NCBI GenBank assembly: GCA_038503035.1
Contig: JAVSML010024021.1
Location: forward strand, 385,508-449,507
Origin: Crocodylus rhombifer
Lineage: Eukaryota; Chordata; Crocodylia; Crocodylidae
Reading direction: 5' to 3'
DNA length: 64,000 nucleotides
This document shows, piece after piece, positions 12,893-24,327 of the stretch. The notes below the pieces were generated by a model. That model had not been told where the DNA came from and ran no database searches. It worked only from the letters and a program-made list of their open reading frames with translations. Numbering within the stretch: the stretch's first letter is position 1; each line of letters opens with the position of its first letter. The position numbers and the translations under genes are program-made.

Positions 12893-14385
12893 CTTAGGGA
12901 GGTCTCAAACACTTTCATATCTTCCATTGTTCCATGCAGCATTTTAACTTTCTAGGATGCTGAATCCCTTCTTGAAGGGCACAATTAACCAGTTAATTGC
13001 AACAATTAACAAATCCCCCATCCATCCATTATCAGAACTAATCTTCAATTCCTAGCAGGCTTTCTGTATCTTCACTGGAAAGATCAAAGAATTAAAGGCT
13101 AAAAATAAATGCCCTGGTCTTTGGTTCAAACTAGCTGAAATAATATGATAGTATTGTACCTAGACCCTTTTCTCTAGGGGGAAACATGTTTTTGTTTTAC
13201 ATTAAACCCAGTTCTAGCAGAACTATATGAAATATTCTCAGATTGTTTAGTTTTTTCATGGTGCATATTGTCTTCATAGTCCTACCTGGCTGTTACACCA
13301 CCTTCCTGTCCCCCCTGCTTAGGTATTTTTTGATTGGTACCATTTTGTCATGTATTAGAGTGATCTGAGAAAATTAAGCTTTCATTTTTCTTTTCATCAC
13401 CTGATGTCATTGCCACAAAAATTATTAAAGCACATTTTCCTCTTATTATGTTCAAACAAATAATAAATCAAACTGCTGCTAATTCACATGTCACTCCTAT
13501 GTTAATGTGCTAACTAGATTTGTATCTTCACAGTAAATTAGAGGTTATATTAATTGTTGTGTATAGTAACATTTTTACCTGAGCAAACACTGCTTTGGGA
13601 AGCAGCATGTACTTTTACAGTGACTTGATTAAGATCAATTGACAATATAAGAGCAAACTAATTAGTTCTATTTTCTTAAATTATATTTGATTGAAAACAA
13701 ATAATTTCCTCTTTGCTTTGATTCACATGTCAATTCCAATTAATACATAGATATAGGTTTTCCTTTTAAAAGTAGTAGACAACTATAATAATATACCAGA
13801 TGAAAGTGGCATGTATGTTTTAAATGGGACCTGAAGGAAAACCCACTTAACAAGAAAAGCTAAAGAGAAGTTACATGAGACTTCCCTGGTCAAAAGTTAG
13901 ATAAAAAGAATAAGAACAATTTAATGGTGCAGTTGTCTTTATTGTTATAGTAATAGTAATAATAATTATTATTATTATCATTATTCTTGCGTGTGGGAAG
14001 GGTGTGGGGTGCAGCATTATTATTATTATTATAATTATTATTATGTATTTTCAGATTAAAACAGGTGCCTGAGCTTTTGAGCTGTCTTGTGAGTGCATTA
14101 CATGACTCTCTCTTTTTTTCTAGTCCTTTCTTTAGGATATTATTGTGTCACCTCTGTGTTATCTCCTAGCATGGACATTTCTTGGTCCTCATCAAGATTT
14201 AAAGAAGGTGCCTTTGGCTTATGAAAATGAAGAAAGATAGTTTTCTAATTGGAACTTTATAGTCTGCTTAATTATCTAATACCTCCAAACATTATGGTGA
14301 TAAAATGCTTAGTAATTATAATAAGGGGGAAACACAAATCTTTCATATGAAAGGTAGAGCTTTCTAGGTGGAAGATTGCTAGATC
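12893..14385. other. AT-rich DNA, no gene; possible conserved non-coding
   Basis: No transposon or coding domain is recognisable except a short palindromic AATTAACCAGTTAATTG core near 12985-13001, which matches the repeats at 14494 and 51926. From about 13370 to 13770 the base composition and the density of ATTA/TAAT motifs resemble conserved non-coding DNA. That is impression only. Confidence 0.35.
13948..14045. repeat. ATT/AAT trinucleotide microsatellite
   Basis: Two runs of imperfect AAT/ATT trinucleotides (about 13948-13985 and 14016-14045) flank a short GTGTGGGAAGGGTGTGG island. Because both AAT and ATT phases occur on one strand, the runs could fold back on each other. Confidence 0.8.
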
Positions 14386-14478
14386 TGTGTTCAGGAAATC
14401 TGGGTTATATTCATGACCATTCCAGTGACCAGTGTGACATTGTGCACATCATTTTACTTCTCCATGCTTCAGTTTTGT
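14385..14478 (+). mobile_element. MIR-like SINE relic
   Basis: The order CTGGGTTATATTCATGACC, then CAGTGTGACATTGTGCACATCATTTTACTTC, then CATGCTTCAGTTTTG follows the MIR body in which a B-box-like GGGTTCRAATCC is followed by CTGTGTGACCTTGGGCAAGTCA and CTGTGCCTCAGTTT. Divergence is heavy, and the match is from memory of the MIR consensus. Confidence 0.5.
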
Positions 14479-14493
14479 GTTGTTATATTTGTT

Positions 14494-14660
14494 ATGCAAT
14501 TAACTGGTTAATTGTGCCATTAATTTAGATTGGCTATATGTGCAAATTAACTAATGAAACCTTAAAGGTCCAACCAGCTATAATGTTGTTGCTGGAAAAT
14601 GTATAACTTTGTAGCTGGCTTCTATTCAGCTTTAATTTGCATGTGTAGCCTCTGTCCCTG
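14494..14660 (+). repeat. unclassified interspersed repeat, copy 1
   Basis: It begins with the palindromic core ATGCAATTAACTGGTTAA and ends with TAGCTGGCTTCTATTCAGC and TTTAATTTGCATGTGTAGC. The same order of blocks recurs at 51926-52110, which shows a dispersed repeat. The palindromic end suggests a small DNA transposon. Confidence 0.6.
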
Positions 14661-15241
14661 TGTCTGGAAGATTGCATAGGGAAGGGGTAGGTAAAATATG
14701 GTTCATGGTGGGTCCCTTGGTCCCCTGGCTAAGGGGCAGTTCAGCTGTGGTAAGTTATGCCACCTTCTGAGCATACAGTGGGTTTGGGGAAGCTCCACAG
14801 ATGGACTGCCCTTCTAGGCAGTCCTGGTGGCAGCGGCTCCTTCCGGCTGCTGCTGGCACTGGCCCCAGTCTTGTGGTACCAGCAGGAACCCATGCTACAC
14901 AGTCCTCACCCCACATGCCCTGCTCCTGCTCCAGGCTTGCCCGCTCAGGCTCAGTGGCAGTGGTGTGACAGAAGTTGGTTTTCAGTGTGGGGGAAAGTGG
15001 CTCCTCTCCCTCCTGCTGCCAGCAGTTCCCTGCTGCAGCCATCCAGAGACCATGCTGTCCTGCATCTGCTCTGCACTGCTACTGCTGCTCTGCAGGGCAG
15101 CCCAGAGGCAGCGGTAGTGGCAGTAGAGATACTGGTCAGCCCTGTGTGGGCTCTAGGTGGCTACAGCAGGGAACTTCAGGCACCTGAAGGGGAGGGGACA
15201 CTTTACCCCTCACTGAGGCTGTGGAGTGGATGCTTACAAAG

Positions 15242-16012
15242 TCAGGTGAGTGGCCAAATGGCTTAGGGACCACACCCAGAGAGTGGTGTGAACGGGTCAT
15301 TTTCAGCCTGGAAGCAGGTGGGAAGTGGGGTCCCGCAGGGTTCGGTCCTTGGACCGGTATTATTTAATATCTTCTCCAGTGATTTGGACAAGGGTGTGGA
15401 GAGCACCCTCTCCAAGTTCGCAGATGATACCAAGTTATGGGGCAAAGTTAACACACTGGAGGGCAGGCTGATCTGGAGAGGTTGGGTCAATGGGCAGAAT
15501 GAAATTGGATGCAGTTGAAGAAACATAAATGCAAGGTCCTTCACCTAGGGAGGAGGAATCCCCAGCACATCTATGGGTTGGGGGATGACCTGCTCAGCAG
15601 CATAGTGGCTGAGAGGGATCTTGGGGTCATAGATGAACATGAGCCGGCAGTGTAACAAAGCCATCAACAAGGCCAATCGCACTTTGTCGTGCATTACCAG
15701 ATGCATAACCAACAGATCGAGGGAGGTGATGCTCCCCCTCTATGTGGCTTTGGTCAGACCGCAGTTGGAGTACTGTCTAGTTTTGAGTACTGTACTTCAA
15801 GAGGGACACAGAGAATCTGGAGATGGTTCAGAGGATGGCCACTCACATGATTAGTGGCCTCCATGAAAGTCCCTACGAGGGGAGGTTGAGGGATCAGGGT
15901 CTCTTCAGCATTCACAAGAGATGTTTGAGGGGGAGACCTTATGGCTGCCTATAAGTTTATCAAGGGAGGACAACAGGGAATTGGAGATGCACTATTTACC
16001 AGTGCCCGGAGC
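15242..16012 (+). mobile_element. CR1 LINE fragment, RT palm with FADD
   Basis: This plus-strand fragment begins with [14 protein letters not shown] sequence. It continues through [20 protein letters not shown] and the catalytic FADDTKLWG (FADD at 15417-15428), and then, after frameshifts, through the C-terminal CR1 block MNMSRQCNKAINKANRTLSC ... LPLYVALVRPQLEYC (15633-15780). It stops near ALFTSARSR at about 16012, so both ends are missing and no 3' tail is present. The subfamily is closer to the 45.7 kb copy than to the 5.3 kb copy (residues such as FTNRSREV). It probably inserted into the surrounding hAT-like element. Confidence 0.85.
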
Positions 16013-16354
16013 AGACATGAGGCAGACTGGGTGCGGGTCTCCACTTGTCCCATGGGCTGGGGCCAGAAGCTGCCACCACCTGATCTGCTTAGAAGGGCCA
16101 TACAGTTTTGCCTCAACCCCGCTGTGTGCCCAGGGGGGAGCAGTATATGCCATGGCTGGGTGGGGTGTTGTGTGCAAGGTTGGGGCTGTGCACAGGGTCT
16201 GGCAGATCTGCTCCGGTGGAGGTGAGTCTGGTGCAGGCTGTGTGCTTCTGGCAGTGGCGGGTAGACACTGCAGAGCATGCAGGCGCTGGGCTGTTGTGGG
16301 GTGGGGACAAGTGCTGACTGGTTCAAGAGGATGCACGTGGGGGGTTCCTGTGCA

Positions 16355-16700
16355 CACCCTCCCCCACACACAATCACACACCCCACAAACATCGCACCCA
16401 CCCACAACCTCCCATACACCCACTAACACCCCCACACCCTTCCCACATGCAACCACCTCACATACATACACCTGTGTGCCTCTGGGGGGGAGCCCTGCTC
16501 ACTGCTACCCAAACACCCCCAATACACATGCATCCACACACCCTGCACCCATACCCTCACCCACTCTCCCCCTCCACACACCCTGCAAACCCCATACACA
16601 CCCACCAAAATCCACACCCCCATACCCTCCCCTACACCCCACATACACACACATCCACAGCCTAACACAAACCCTATATGCACTCCTCCATTCTTCCCCC
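16355..16700 (+). repeat. C/A-skewed low-complexity tract
   Basis: About 350 bp on the plus strand consist largely of C and A (ACACCC, CCACAC, CATACACC units) with few G or T. The unit is irregular, so this is cryptically simple DNA and not a clean microsatellite. Open frames across it on both strands result from the biased composition. Confidence 0.85.
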
Positions 16701-17540
16701 CCTCTCCACACTGCCCTAGAATATACAAGAGTAAGATTTAATTTTGAACTGTTATGCAATCACCTGTATATACACCACACAAACATATACAAATCAGGAC
16801 AAAAATATTTTTAAAAATAAAATTAAAATATGTTATTGTCAATGTTTGATTTTTTTAAATATAATTTGTTTTTGATTTTTGTGGTTCCAAGATGGCAAAC
16901 CCCGTTCCCAAAGGGAGCACTTCTGGAGGCAAGGGGAGGGACTTCTGACAGCAAAAGTGAGGGGTTAGGGTGCAGGACTTTCAGTCCCAAGATGGCAACC
17001 AGGGGGTGGGGCACCTGTTGAAAGGCAGGGGGTGTATTTTGTTTGCTTTGCTGCATTATTTTTATCTGGTATCACTTGTGGCCCTCGACAACTTGTCAAA
17101 ACTTGTTAAGTGGCCCTTTATCTGGAATAATTGCCTACCCCAGCATAGGAATTGTGGGACCTTGCTTCTTGCTGGTGCAGAGTGATCCTGGGATTGGACT
17201 CCACTTACGCTAACAGTGAGGCATGATGGGATCAGGTGTGGGATGGCAGGTGGCAGGATTGTGTAGATCACACATTACATCCCATCACATCTTTATCTCT
17301 ACATATAGAGGGACCCTGAAAAACAACATCTATCATCTTCTTTGTAGAGTGCTTTAAGACCTATTAGTGAAAACAACTAAAGACATGTTGGAGACAAGGC
17401 TCCATAATAAAGATCATTTTTCACAAAGCTCTGGCACAACTTTAAGATAATATTTCTGGAGATGGAATAATATTTCCAGAGCATATCAATCATATTAAGC
17501 AAGTCAGTTTTTTGAGATTTGTAGTTATTATTAAAATATA

Positions 17541-17932
17541 CAGTAGAAGGTCTATTATCTGGCATTCATTGGGAATGTGGGATGCCAGTTTGTCAATATC
17601 CCAGTTATCTGAGAGTTGATGGAGTATTGGCAGCCATAGTTGCAGGATGGGGTGAGATATTCAGCAATAAAGTCATGATACAGCACAAGCACAATGCAAT
17701 CACAATGACGGATGGCAGATGTTTACAGTTGAGACTGCTGCTAGCAACTCCGCTTGGCAGCATCCTGAAGCTTCCGTAAACAACAGATCTATGAGAAGTG
17801 CACAGCAAGGTGCCGGATGGCTATCGGAATTTTTCTGGATACATGAAGGAAGATTTGTATTGCTGTCTATGACAGATCCCAGTTAATAGAGCATTCCAGA
17901 TGGTAAAGTGCCAGATAACACATCTTTTACTG
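17541..17932. mobile_element. pogo/Tigger-like MITE
   Basis: Terminal inverted repeats are CAGTAGAAGGTCTATTATCT (left) and, reverse-complemented from the right, CAGTAAAAGATGTGTTATCT, both followed by GGCA. They are flanked by TA on both sides (17539-17540 and 17933-17934), the target duplication of the Tc1/mariner-pogo group. The 392-bp interior has no transposase, so the copy is non-autonomous. Confidence 0.8.
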
Positions 17933-18112
17933 TAGTATTTTCAGAAAGGCAAGCATGTTTTCAGAGTGTGGTTTCTTTCATTAGACAAACTACATGATTG
18001 GGGCAGGTTTTGGACAAGCTTTTGAGCAGGTCTGATAGTAGCAGACACAGCTTGAGCTAAGTACCAGACAGAATGATAGCCTGTATAAAACTTAATATGG
18101 AAATATAAACAG

Positions 18113-19219
18113 TTGGGTTGTGTGAAATTTTGCCAGCTGTTTCAATCTGATGCTGTTTTGACTCGTTTCATGCTTGAAATGGCAAAATCTAAATGAAATG
18201 AAGGGCTTCGAAACAGCCTCGAAGGGAAATGAGGGCAGTCAAAACATTTCAAAATTTTCAAAACATTTTGAGTTTTGAAGTGGAAGATGGGCTTGCCTGC
18301 AGGGAAACAAAAAGTAAGGAGTGGGAGGGGGAAGTGGGGAGAAGGACACAGTGAGGGCGAACCTTAACACACACACTGGAGAAGAAGTTCCTGCAAGAAA
18401 GGAAAGGCAGACTCTGTCACAGTTTGGCTGCCTGAGATGCTGCTGGTGCTACTGTGCCGCCGCTCACTAAGTTATTATTTTACATGTTGTTATTTAAAGT
18501 GGTGGGCCAGAATGAGGCTGTAGGGGAGGAGGAGGCCTCATTGGTCGTGTAGAGGCCCCAGCACCAGTGAGGGCATGCCTTAACACACACACACCATCAT
18601 GCATGTAACAAGTTTTGCTTGTCAGTAGCTTGAGGTGCAGTTTTCCAGAAACCCTTTCACCTATCTACTTGAAAGCTGGAGGCTTCATGGCCTAAACAGA
18701 GACTACCATGAGTGCAGTTTTCACCCCACTGTGCCTCAACACACCCACATGACATGAGTTTTGCTTGTCAGCAGCTTGAGGTGCAGTTTCCCAGAAACCT
18801 CTGCACCTATCTCCTTCAAACTTGGCAGGCTTTGTGGCTTCGGCAGTGGATATCATGCCTGCTATTTTCACCACTCTGTGCAGTCACACTTACAAGTGAC
18901 ACAAGTTTTGTTTTCAAGATTTTGAAGTGGAGTTTCCCAGAAACTGTGACACCCATCTCCTTGAAGCTTGGCAGGCTTCCTGCCCTCAGAAGGGGCTACC
19001 ATCCCTGTTGTTGTCATCCAAAACTGCCAAAAAATTACAAAGTTCTGGAAGTTTGTGCTTCCTGATTATAGCCTATGGGTGAAATGTTGAAACAACGAAA
19101 CAGTTTTGACAAAACAGAGCAGTGGTTTTGAAAGTAAACAAAAATCAAAATGAAACACTGTTCTGTCATAATGGTGAAGTGGCAGTCAAAATGAAACAGT
19201 GCTGTTTTGCACAGCCATA
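18113..19219. mobile_element. hAT-type element with internal ~146-bp monomers
   Basis: The element is bounded by a perfect 8-bp direct repeat, ATAAACAG (18105-18112 and 19220-19227), the size typical of hAT insertions. The ends are TTGGGTTGTGTGAAAT and, reverse-complemented from the right, TATGGCTGTGCAAAACAG. The right half holds three tandem monomers of about 146-147 bp, with equivalent points near 18612, 18758 and 18905. Each carries AGTTTTGCTTGTCAGCAGC, a GAGGTGCAGTTTCCCAGAAAC block, a CTTGGCAGGCTT block and a TTTTCACCCC block. No transposase is visible. Related monomer arrays occur at 48.1-49.0 kb and 58.6-59.1 kb. The frame 18712-19065 is a by-product of the monomers. Confidence 0.75.
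18598..19035 (+). repeat. tandem ~146-bp monomers, array A
   Basis: Three consecutive diverged monomers share the core GAGTTTTGCTTGTCAGCAGC and a TGAGGTGCAGTTTCCCAGAA block. Spacing between equivalent bases is 146 then 147 bp. Confidence 0.8.
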
Positions 19220-20303
19220 ATAAACAGTCTGCTAAAAGGAATGGAGCAGGGTTGTAAAAAGAGCAAAAAAGACCATCATGGCATTTTCTGTACTTCAACT
19301 AATCATATATTTTGGCAATGTGTTTTGTTTCTATGCTCCCTTCTCTGAGCCTTAACCCATCATATAGCATCAAAATTTTTTGAAAAAAGAGCAGTAATTG
19401 TAAAAATGAATAAAATATTTTAATTATTTTCTAATGATCCATGATTCTAAGTCAGTAAGAATAACTTTGTTCCTTGACTTTTTCCCTCTGTCAATTAAAT
19501 CTCATCTCATAACTGGACAAAGTTGGTAAGATCTCACTTAAAGTGAAATGGAAGTAGAAACATTATAGGTGCATGGAGTCCAACAAATGACAATTTCAAT
19601 TTCAGAGATTACTTTCTAGTATATGTAGTTAAGAAAACCTTGAAAATGTGTCCACCATATAACCCATTACTGGTGGCTACTGGATTCTGCCAACAAGCTC
19701 AAACAACACCTCTGAGAAGCACGATAGATAGTATGCTCTAAGACAGTATTACAACATTTCCATAAATTTGTGAGTCTATAAATAAATAAATAAAGGGGGG
19801 GGTGGACTGATGTATTCATAAAAACTGTTTTCAGAAAATGTTTGATTGAAGATCTGATCTGAGAATGAGGCTGGATGCAACTGTTGAAGGACAAAGCAAG
19901 CAGAGCAGTGCTACCTTGTGTTTGAGCAGGAGCATAGCTCAGTGCCTTGTGCAAAGCTTTGTCAGTGCTTTGTAGCCCATGGGAGCCCTCATGTGCTGGT
20001 TGCATCCCATCACCTGCCTATAATGGCTGCTAGCTTCCAAAGTAGATATGGCTACATGGCCCCCGGCAAACTGAAGCACCAGATGGGACAGAGGGTAGGA
20101 CAGAGGAGTGGAGCTGGGAGAGGCAATGGATGTCCATGCCAGGATGGGTGGAGCAGGGCTGGTTGGATCAGGTTATAGGGTAGGCTGGCATGAGGTCAGG
20201 ATGTGTTGGTGTGTAGGCAACCCCTGGGGAGGGTCAGCATGGTATAAAAACATCACTGTGTTTAACAGCAACTTGTAATCCCTAAATTTGAACCTAACCA
20301 TTG
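19220..20303. other. unclassified DNA with short AATA run
   Basis: No coding domain or transposon end is recognised. A short (AATA)n plus G-run lies at about 19780-19804. Confidence 0.4.
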
Positions 20304-20305
20304 TA

Positions 20306-20580
20306 CAGTAGAAGCTGTGTTAACCAGCATGAGTGGAGAATGTGGCATGCCTGTTATATAAAAATCATGGTTACCTGAGGTAGGAGTTTTCAGCTGGATG
20401 TGGACCAGCGGGGTGGGGGGTCATGGCGGCAGCCAGACATGGAGTGGGGACAGTGCAGGGTGGTGGGTAGCAGTGGCGGTGGCCGCTTACGAGCTCCGCA
20501 CCCCCTCACTCCATCCGGCCAGACATTCTTGTTAATAGAAATGCCAGTTACTAAAATGCTGGTTAACATGGGTTTTACTG
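20306..20580. mobile_element. pogo/Tigger-like MITE
   Basis: The inverted ends are CAGTAGAAGCTGTGTTAACC and, from the right, CAGTAAAACCCATGTTAACC, both followed by AGCA. They are flanked by TA (20304-20305 and 20581-20582). The 275-bp interior is GC-rich and has no transposase. The ends resemble those of the 17541-17932 element, suggesting related families mobilised by similar transposases. Confidence 0.85.
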
Positions 20581-20582
20581 TA

Positions 20583-23217
20583 TTTCTGGCCAGGCCCTAG
20601 AAGAAGGTTTCCATTTATATTATATAAACCATATGTGGATAAAAACCTGTGTTAGTAAAACCATGTAGTCATCTGTAAATGTTTGCAGATTATAAGCAAA
20701 AGTAAATAAATGATCTTTGGAAACCTTGAATTGGCAGCCCTGCTCTAAGAGAGGCTGCTGTAGGAAACACGATCTTTGGGCAGAATTCTGCTGCATGCCC
20801 ATCGACTGCCAACCCTGCTTATTCTGATGGATAATAAATATCAGATGCCTTTGCTGGAGTCATGAAAGTTTCCCTGCTGGTGTTGCATAGGGGTGGTCAA
20901 GATCTTTATTCTTATGGTGTGGATGTATCAGATTCTTGTTCTCTTGAACCTTTATCTTAACCCTCTTTCCTACTAGCTTTTAACTTGCATTCTATTTATC
21001 AGTGTGGGGCTGTGTCCTTCTCCTCTCTTAAAATATCTTTCCTTTAAACTGCTCTTTTATATTTTTTCCAGTAATTGCCTCTGTTCCCTCCACTTTTTTT
21101 CCAAAATCTTGGAATATCCTAAATTTCCTCATATTCTTCCTTACATGATCCAGCATTCTGTTCACATTCCCTTCCAATTTTGTTTTCACTCCAATCATCC
21201 TACTGAAGCAACCACCATAGAATTACTAATTATTTGTTTGTGACTAAATCCAAAGGCTTTACTTCTGTCTTCTGACTTCCTGACCTATCACCCATGTTTG
21301 ACATTGTGCATTGTTCTTGCTGTCTTGAATTCCTAAGCACATCTCCCTGCTTTGCTTTCTAATTACAACACCTGAATTGCAAAATTCCCACAAGTTTACA
21401 GGAAAAAAAGTTAGTTTCTCTTTAATGGTAACAGTATTATTTTTTTAAATAATATTCCTGCAGGGAAGGGAATTTCCTTAGAGATCTGAAGGAATTTTAA
21501 GGTGGCAGAGCCACAGCTGATTGCTACTTCAGAGTAACTTGGTATAACTTTTCCTTCTTACAGTTTTGGTCAGTGGTGGATTAGTGCTCTCACAAGCTCT
21601 GTTCTGGACTTCCTGTTGCCTTTTCTTATATTTGCCCTCTTATTTCTGTTGGCACTGGATTTATGACTCAGATACCTTGTTTTAGGTGGACCCAGACCTT
21701 GAGACTGACCACAACTTCTTCCATTTGATGATAGGCAATTTTTATTGATATACAGTGACAGCGAATAAAAATAATACAGGCAAGGCAAACAAATACCACC
21801 CCCCTCCCCAATTTTATATCTACTAGTCCTAGGGCTGTCACAAAGAGAAGGTGTACATCTGGCCATTACATGAGCTTCACCCTATTCTTCTTGCTTGAAT
21901 GTCAGCAGTCTTGGAGGTCAAGGACCAAGGCCCCTTCCCCCCATGGGGTGGGGGAGATGGGCCGGTGGTGTGCCCTCTGTCCATGGTGTTCTCAGGTTCT
22001 CCCTCCAGGGACCCTTTGTTACTCTGAAATCCTTCCTTTTGTATTCTTTCCTTTTTTTGATGGCTCTTCATCTCTGGGCACTATTGATTGGTTTCCCTGT
22101 GGTCATCATACTGTCCACATTCTATCCTGGCAACATATTCCTTTGCTTCCCAAATCCATCACATGCACACATCTTAACTTGGTCTTTTCCTGGTGTCTTA
22201 ATTTGGATATGGCCTGGCCTCCTAATTTGGTCTGTCCTCCAAACTGGAAATCCCAAGGGCTCTGCAGTTAGTCACTGTGACTTAATGCCACTTGATCTCA
22301 TGTTATGGATACACTGTTCATATTTCCCAGCCTGTTTATACCTGCTTGTCTGTTAGTCTCAGACATGATATCTGCCTTGAAGGAAACTGTGTCACAAACA
22401 AGCTTTTAGAAACTAATTAATCCTTGCCATTCCCCTGAACTTTTGTTTTAATGCAATAGGTACTTTACCTTTAAGTCAGTTCTTAAAGACAAGCCCCTGA
22501 ATGTAATTCTCTAGCCATCAATTTCTGCTTGTAGTCTACAATACCATTTTTTTCATTTGCATGCCTCATTAAATATATTTTCCCTTTTATTTTCATAACT
22601 CTTATTCTGCCTGTCTTGTCCTCAGTTGCTCTTGAATGAAAGCCAGTTCTCTTAAATTAAATATTGGTCAGATTAGAAATTGTTTCTTTACCCTCTGATT
22701 CTCTCTTTATTCTCTTCTGACTTTCTTTTGATATCAGCATTGTTCTCATTAGTCTTGTTTTCACTGCTGAGAACCTGAAGTGAAATCCTGAAGTCAAAAG
22801 AGAGTTTTGTCATAGATTTTAGTGTGGTGAGATTTCATCCATCACATTTATCTATGAGCAGCAGTAACATTATTTATCCACTGATATTTCCTCTGTTGCT
22901 AAATCTTAGATATATTTTATAGAGAGAGAATGCCTGCAAGTTTCTGAATTCTGATACACCATAAATCCAGGTTCATATAACTCTGATCTTGTATCTGTGT
23001 GTGCCAATCCTGCAGTCCCAGAAACTGGAACAAGAAACAAGGGGAGTTTCTACTTTTATGTAGAAAATCCATAGGTGTTCTGATCACAAGCCAGCAGGCC
23101 AAAGGAAGGAACAGGTAAAAGAGAAAGAAACTTCAACACTCTGGTAACATACATTCAGCACCTTCATTCCCTCTCTCCCCCCGCCCCTCACACATGTGGA
23201 GGTGTCCCCAAACAAGC
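20583..23217. other. unclassified DNA, no gene recognised
   Basis: No frame here shows a recognisable domain. Around 21740-21790 the sequence TTTTTATTGATATACAGTGACAG followed by GAATAAAAATAATAC would read on the minus strand as a transcript 3' end with AATAAA, hinting at an old retrocopy or LTR. I could not identify a parent. Confidence 0.35.
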
Positions 23218-23225
23218 CTTTAGTC

Positions 23226-23439
23226 CGGGGTTTCTCAAACTTTATGATACCACAACCCTTGGGGGGGAGGAAGGGAGTCCCCTGGCATCCGATTGGCCAA
23301 CTTTAAGTGGCATGCAGCAGCCAGTCAAAGTGGCGGTGGCACACAGCAGTGAAACCAGAAGCAGCAGGTGGTGGTGAAGCATGACGGTGGAAGTGTTGCA
23401 ACCCCCTTTTAAATTGCCCCCACAATTTGAGAACCCCTG
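23226..23439. mobile_element. hAT MITE with 8-bp target duplication
   Basis: The left end is CGGGGTTTCTCAAACTTT and the right end, reverse-complemented, is CAGGGGTTCTCAAATTGT, a classic hAT (Charlie-like) terminus. It is flanked by a perfect 8-bp duplication, CTTTAGTC (23218-23225 and 23440-23447). At 214 bp it has no transposase. Confidence 0.9.
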
Positions 23440-23447
23440 CTTTAGTC

Positions 23448-24325
23448 CATAAAGTACTCAAAAAGCAGCCTGCAGCTGCCCCCAAGTCTGAATCCAGTCA
23501 CCAACTTCAGTCCACGGTCCTGGTTGACCAAGCCAGTGAGATCTCCAGCTCGTCTGTGCACTCCTCTGTGTAAGGCTGACCAGGTTCCATGTGTACACTG
23601 CTCTGTGTTCCCCTTACTCAAACCTTCTTCCTTTTTCCCTTGCCCACCATCCCTTGGGGGTTTCTGGGAGTTTTATTTCAAATTAACAGTCAGAATAGCG
23701 CTGCAAACTGCCTTCTGGTTCCTCCTGCTGTTACACAAATGACATTCACATTGCATCTGTTACTTCAAAACCATGTGTTAAGTGATTTTTTTTTAAATCC
23801 ATGGAGTCAAAATTACTACTAATTCACCAAATGTTTGTTTTGCTAAAATATTCACATATTTCTCTTTTCTGTTTTACTTTTCAACCCCTCCCTTTGCAAA
23901 ATATTCATTCTTGCATTTAATATTATGGCCCAAACTCATCCCTCTTACTTTTTCCATTTGGTGACCTTTCATACTCAGTTTAGTTTTTTTATTTGAAGAT
24001 TTTCCTCCCAAAATACAATAAAATGGGCAACAAATAGATACACACACACATAAATATTTAATAAGAAAATTAAATTACTTACATTTTTTGCTAAAAGCAT
24101 ACAATAAGGCTATTCTGCCTAGGTTTATCATGAACAAAATGGAACTAATTATATAATAGTACAGAAAAAAAGATACATTAAATGAAACAAGGTGAAACAT
24201 TAAAAGAAAAGGTATTCTGTATGATTTTTGGCCTTTCTTCTCTGTGCATGTAAAGCAAATAGACCTAAAAGGTACAGGTCAGGCTGTGTGTCATTAAAGA
24301 GAAAATAAAAATGTTCCCCAAACCT
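23448..24325. other. unclassified AT-rich DNA
   Basis: Nothing beyond short A/T runs and a small CA run near 24042 is visible. Confidence 0.4.
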
Positions 24326-24327
24326 CT

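Larger units (their letters stand above)
14682..17142. mobile_element. hAT-like DNA transposon remnant with insertions
   Basis: The left end reads AAGGGGTAGGTAAAATATGG. The right end, reverse-complemented, reads TGGGGTAGGCAATTATTCC, resembling the CAGGGGTGGGCAAA type of hAT terminus. The flanks carry GCATAGGG (14674-14681) and GCATAGGA (17143-17150), a 7/8 match to an 8-bp duplication. Inside are a GC-rich left part, a CR1 fragment (15242-16012), a C/A-skewed tract and an AT-rich right part. Frames at 14757-15266 and 15921-16814 are GC-composition artefacts without domains. The element boundaries are inferred from ends and duplication only. Confidence 0.55.

Noticed and set aside
14757..15266. 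169-codon plus frame
   Set aside because: GC-rich DNA with equally open antisense frames and Cys/Leu/Ala-rich translation; no domain.
15921..16814. 297-codon plus-strand frame, the second longest open frame in the window
   Set aside because: It runs from CR1 remains into the C/A-skewed tract. Its long run of Thr/Pro/His is a translation of low-complexity DNA, and opposite-strand frames are equally long.
20583..23217. Pyrimidine-rich frames such as 21870-22356 as host exons
   Set aside because: No domain, no paired splice signals and overlapping alternative frames.
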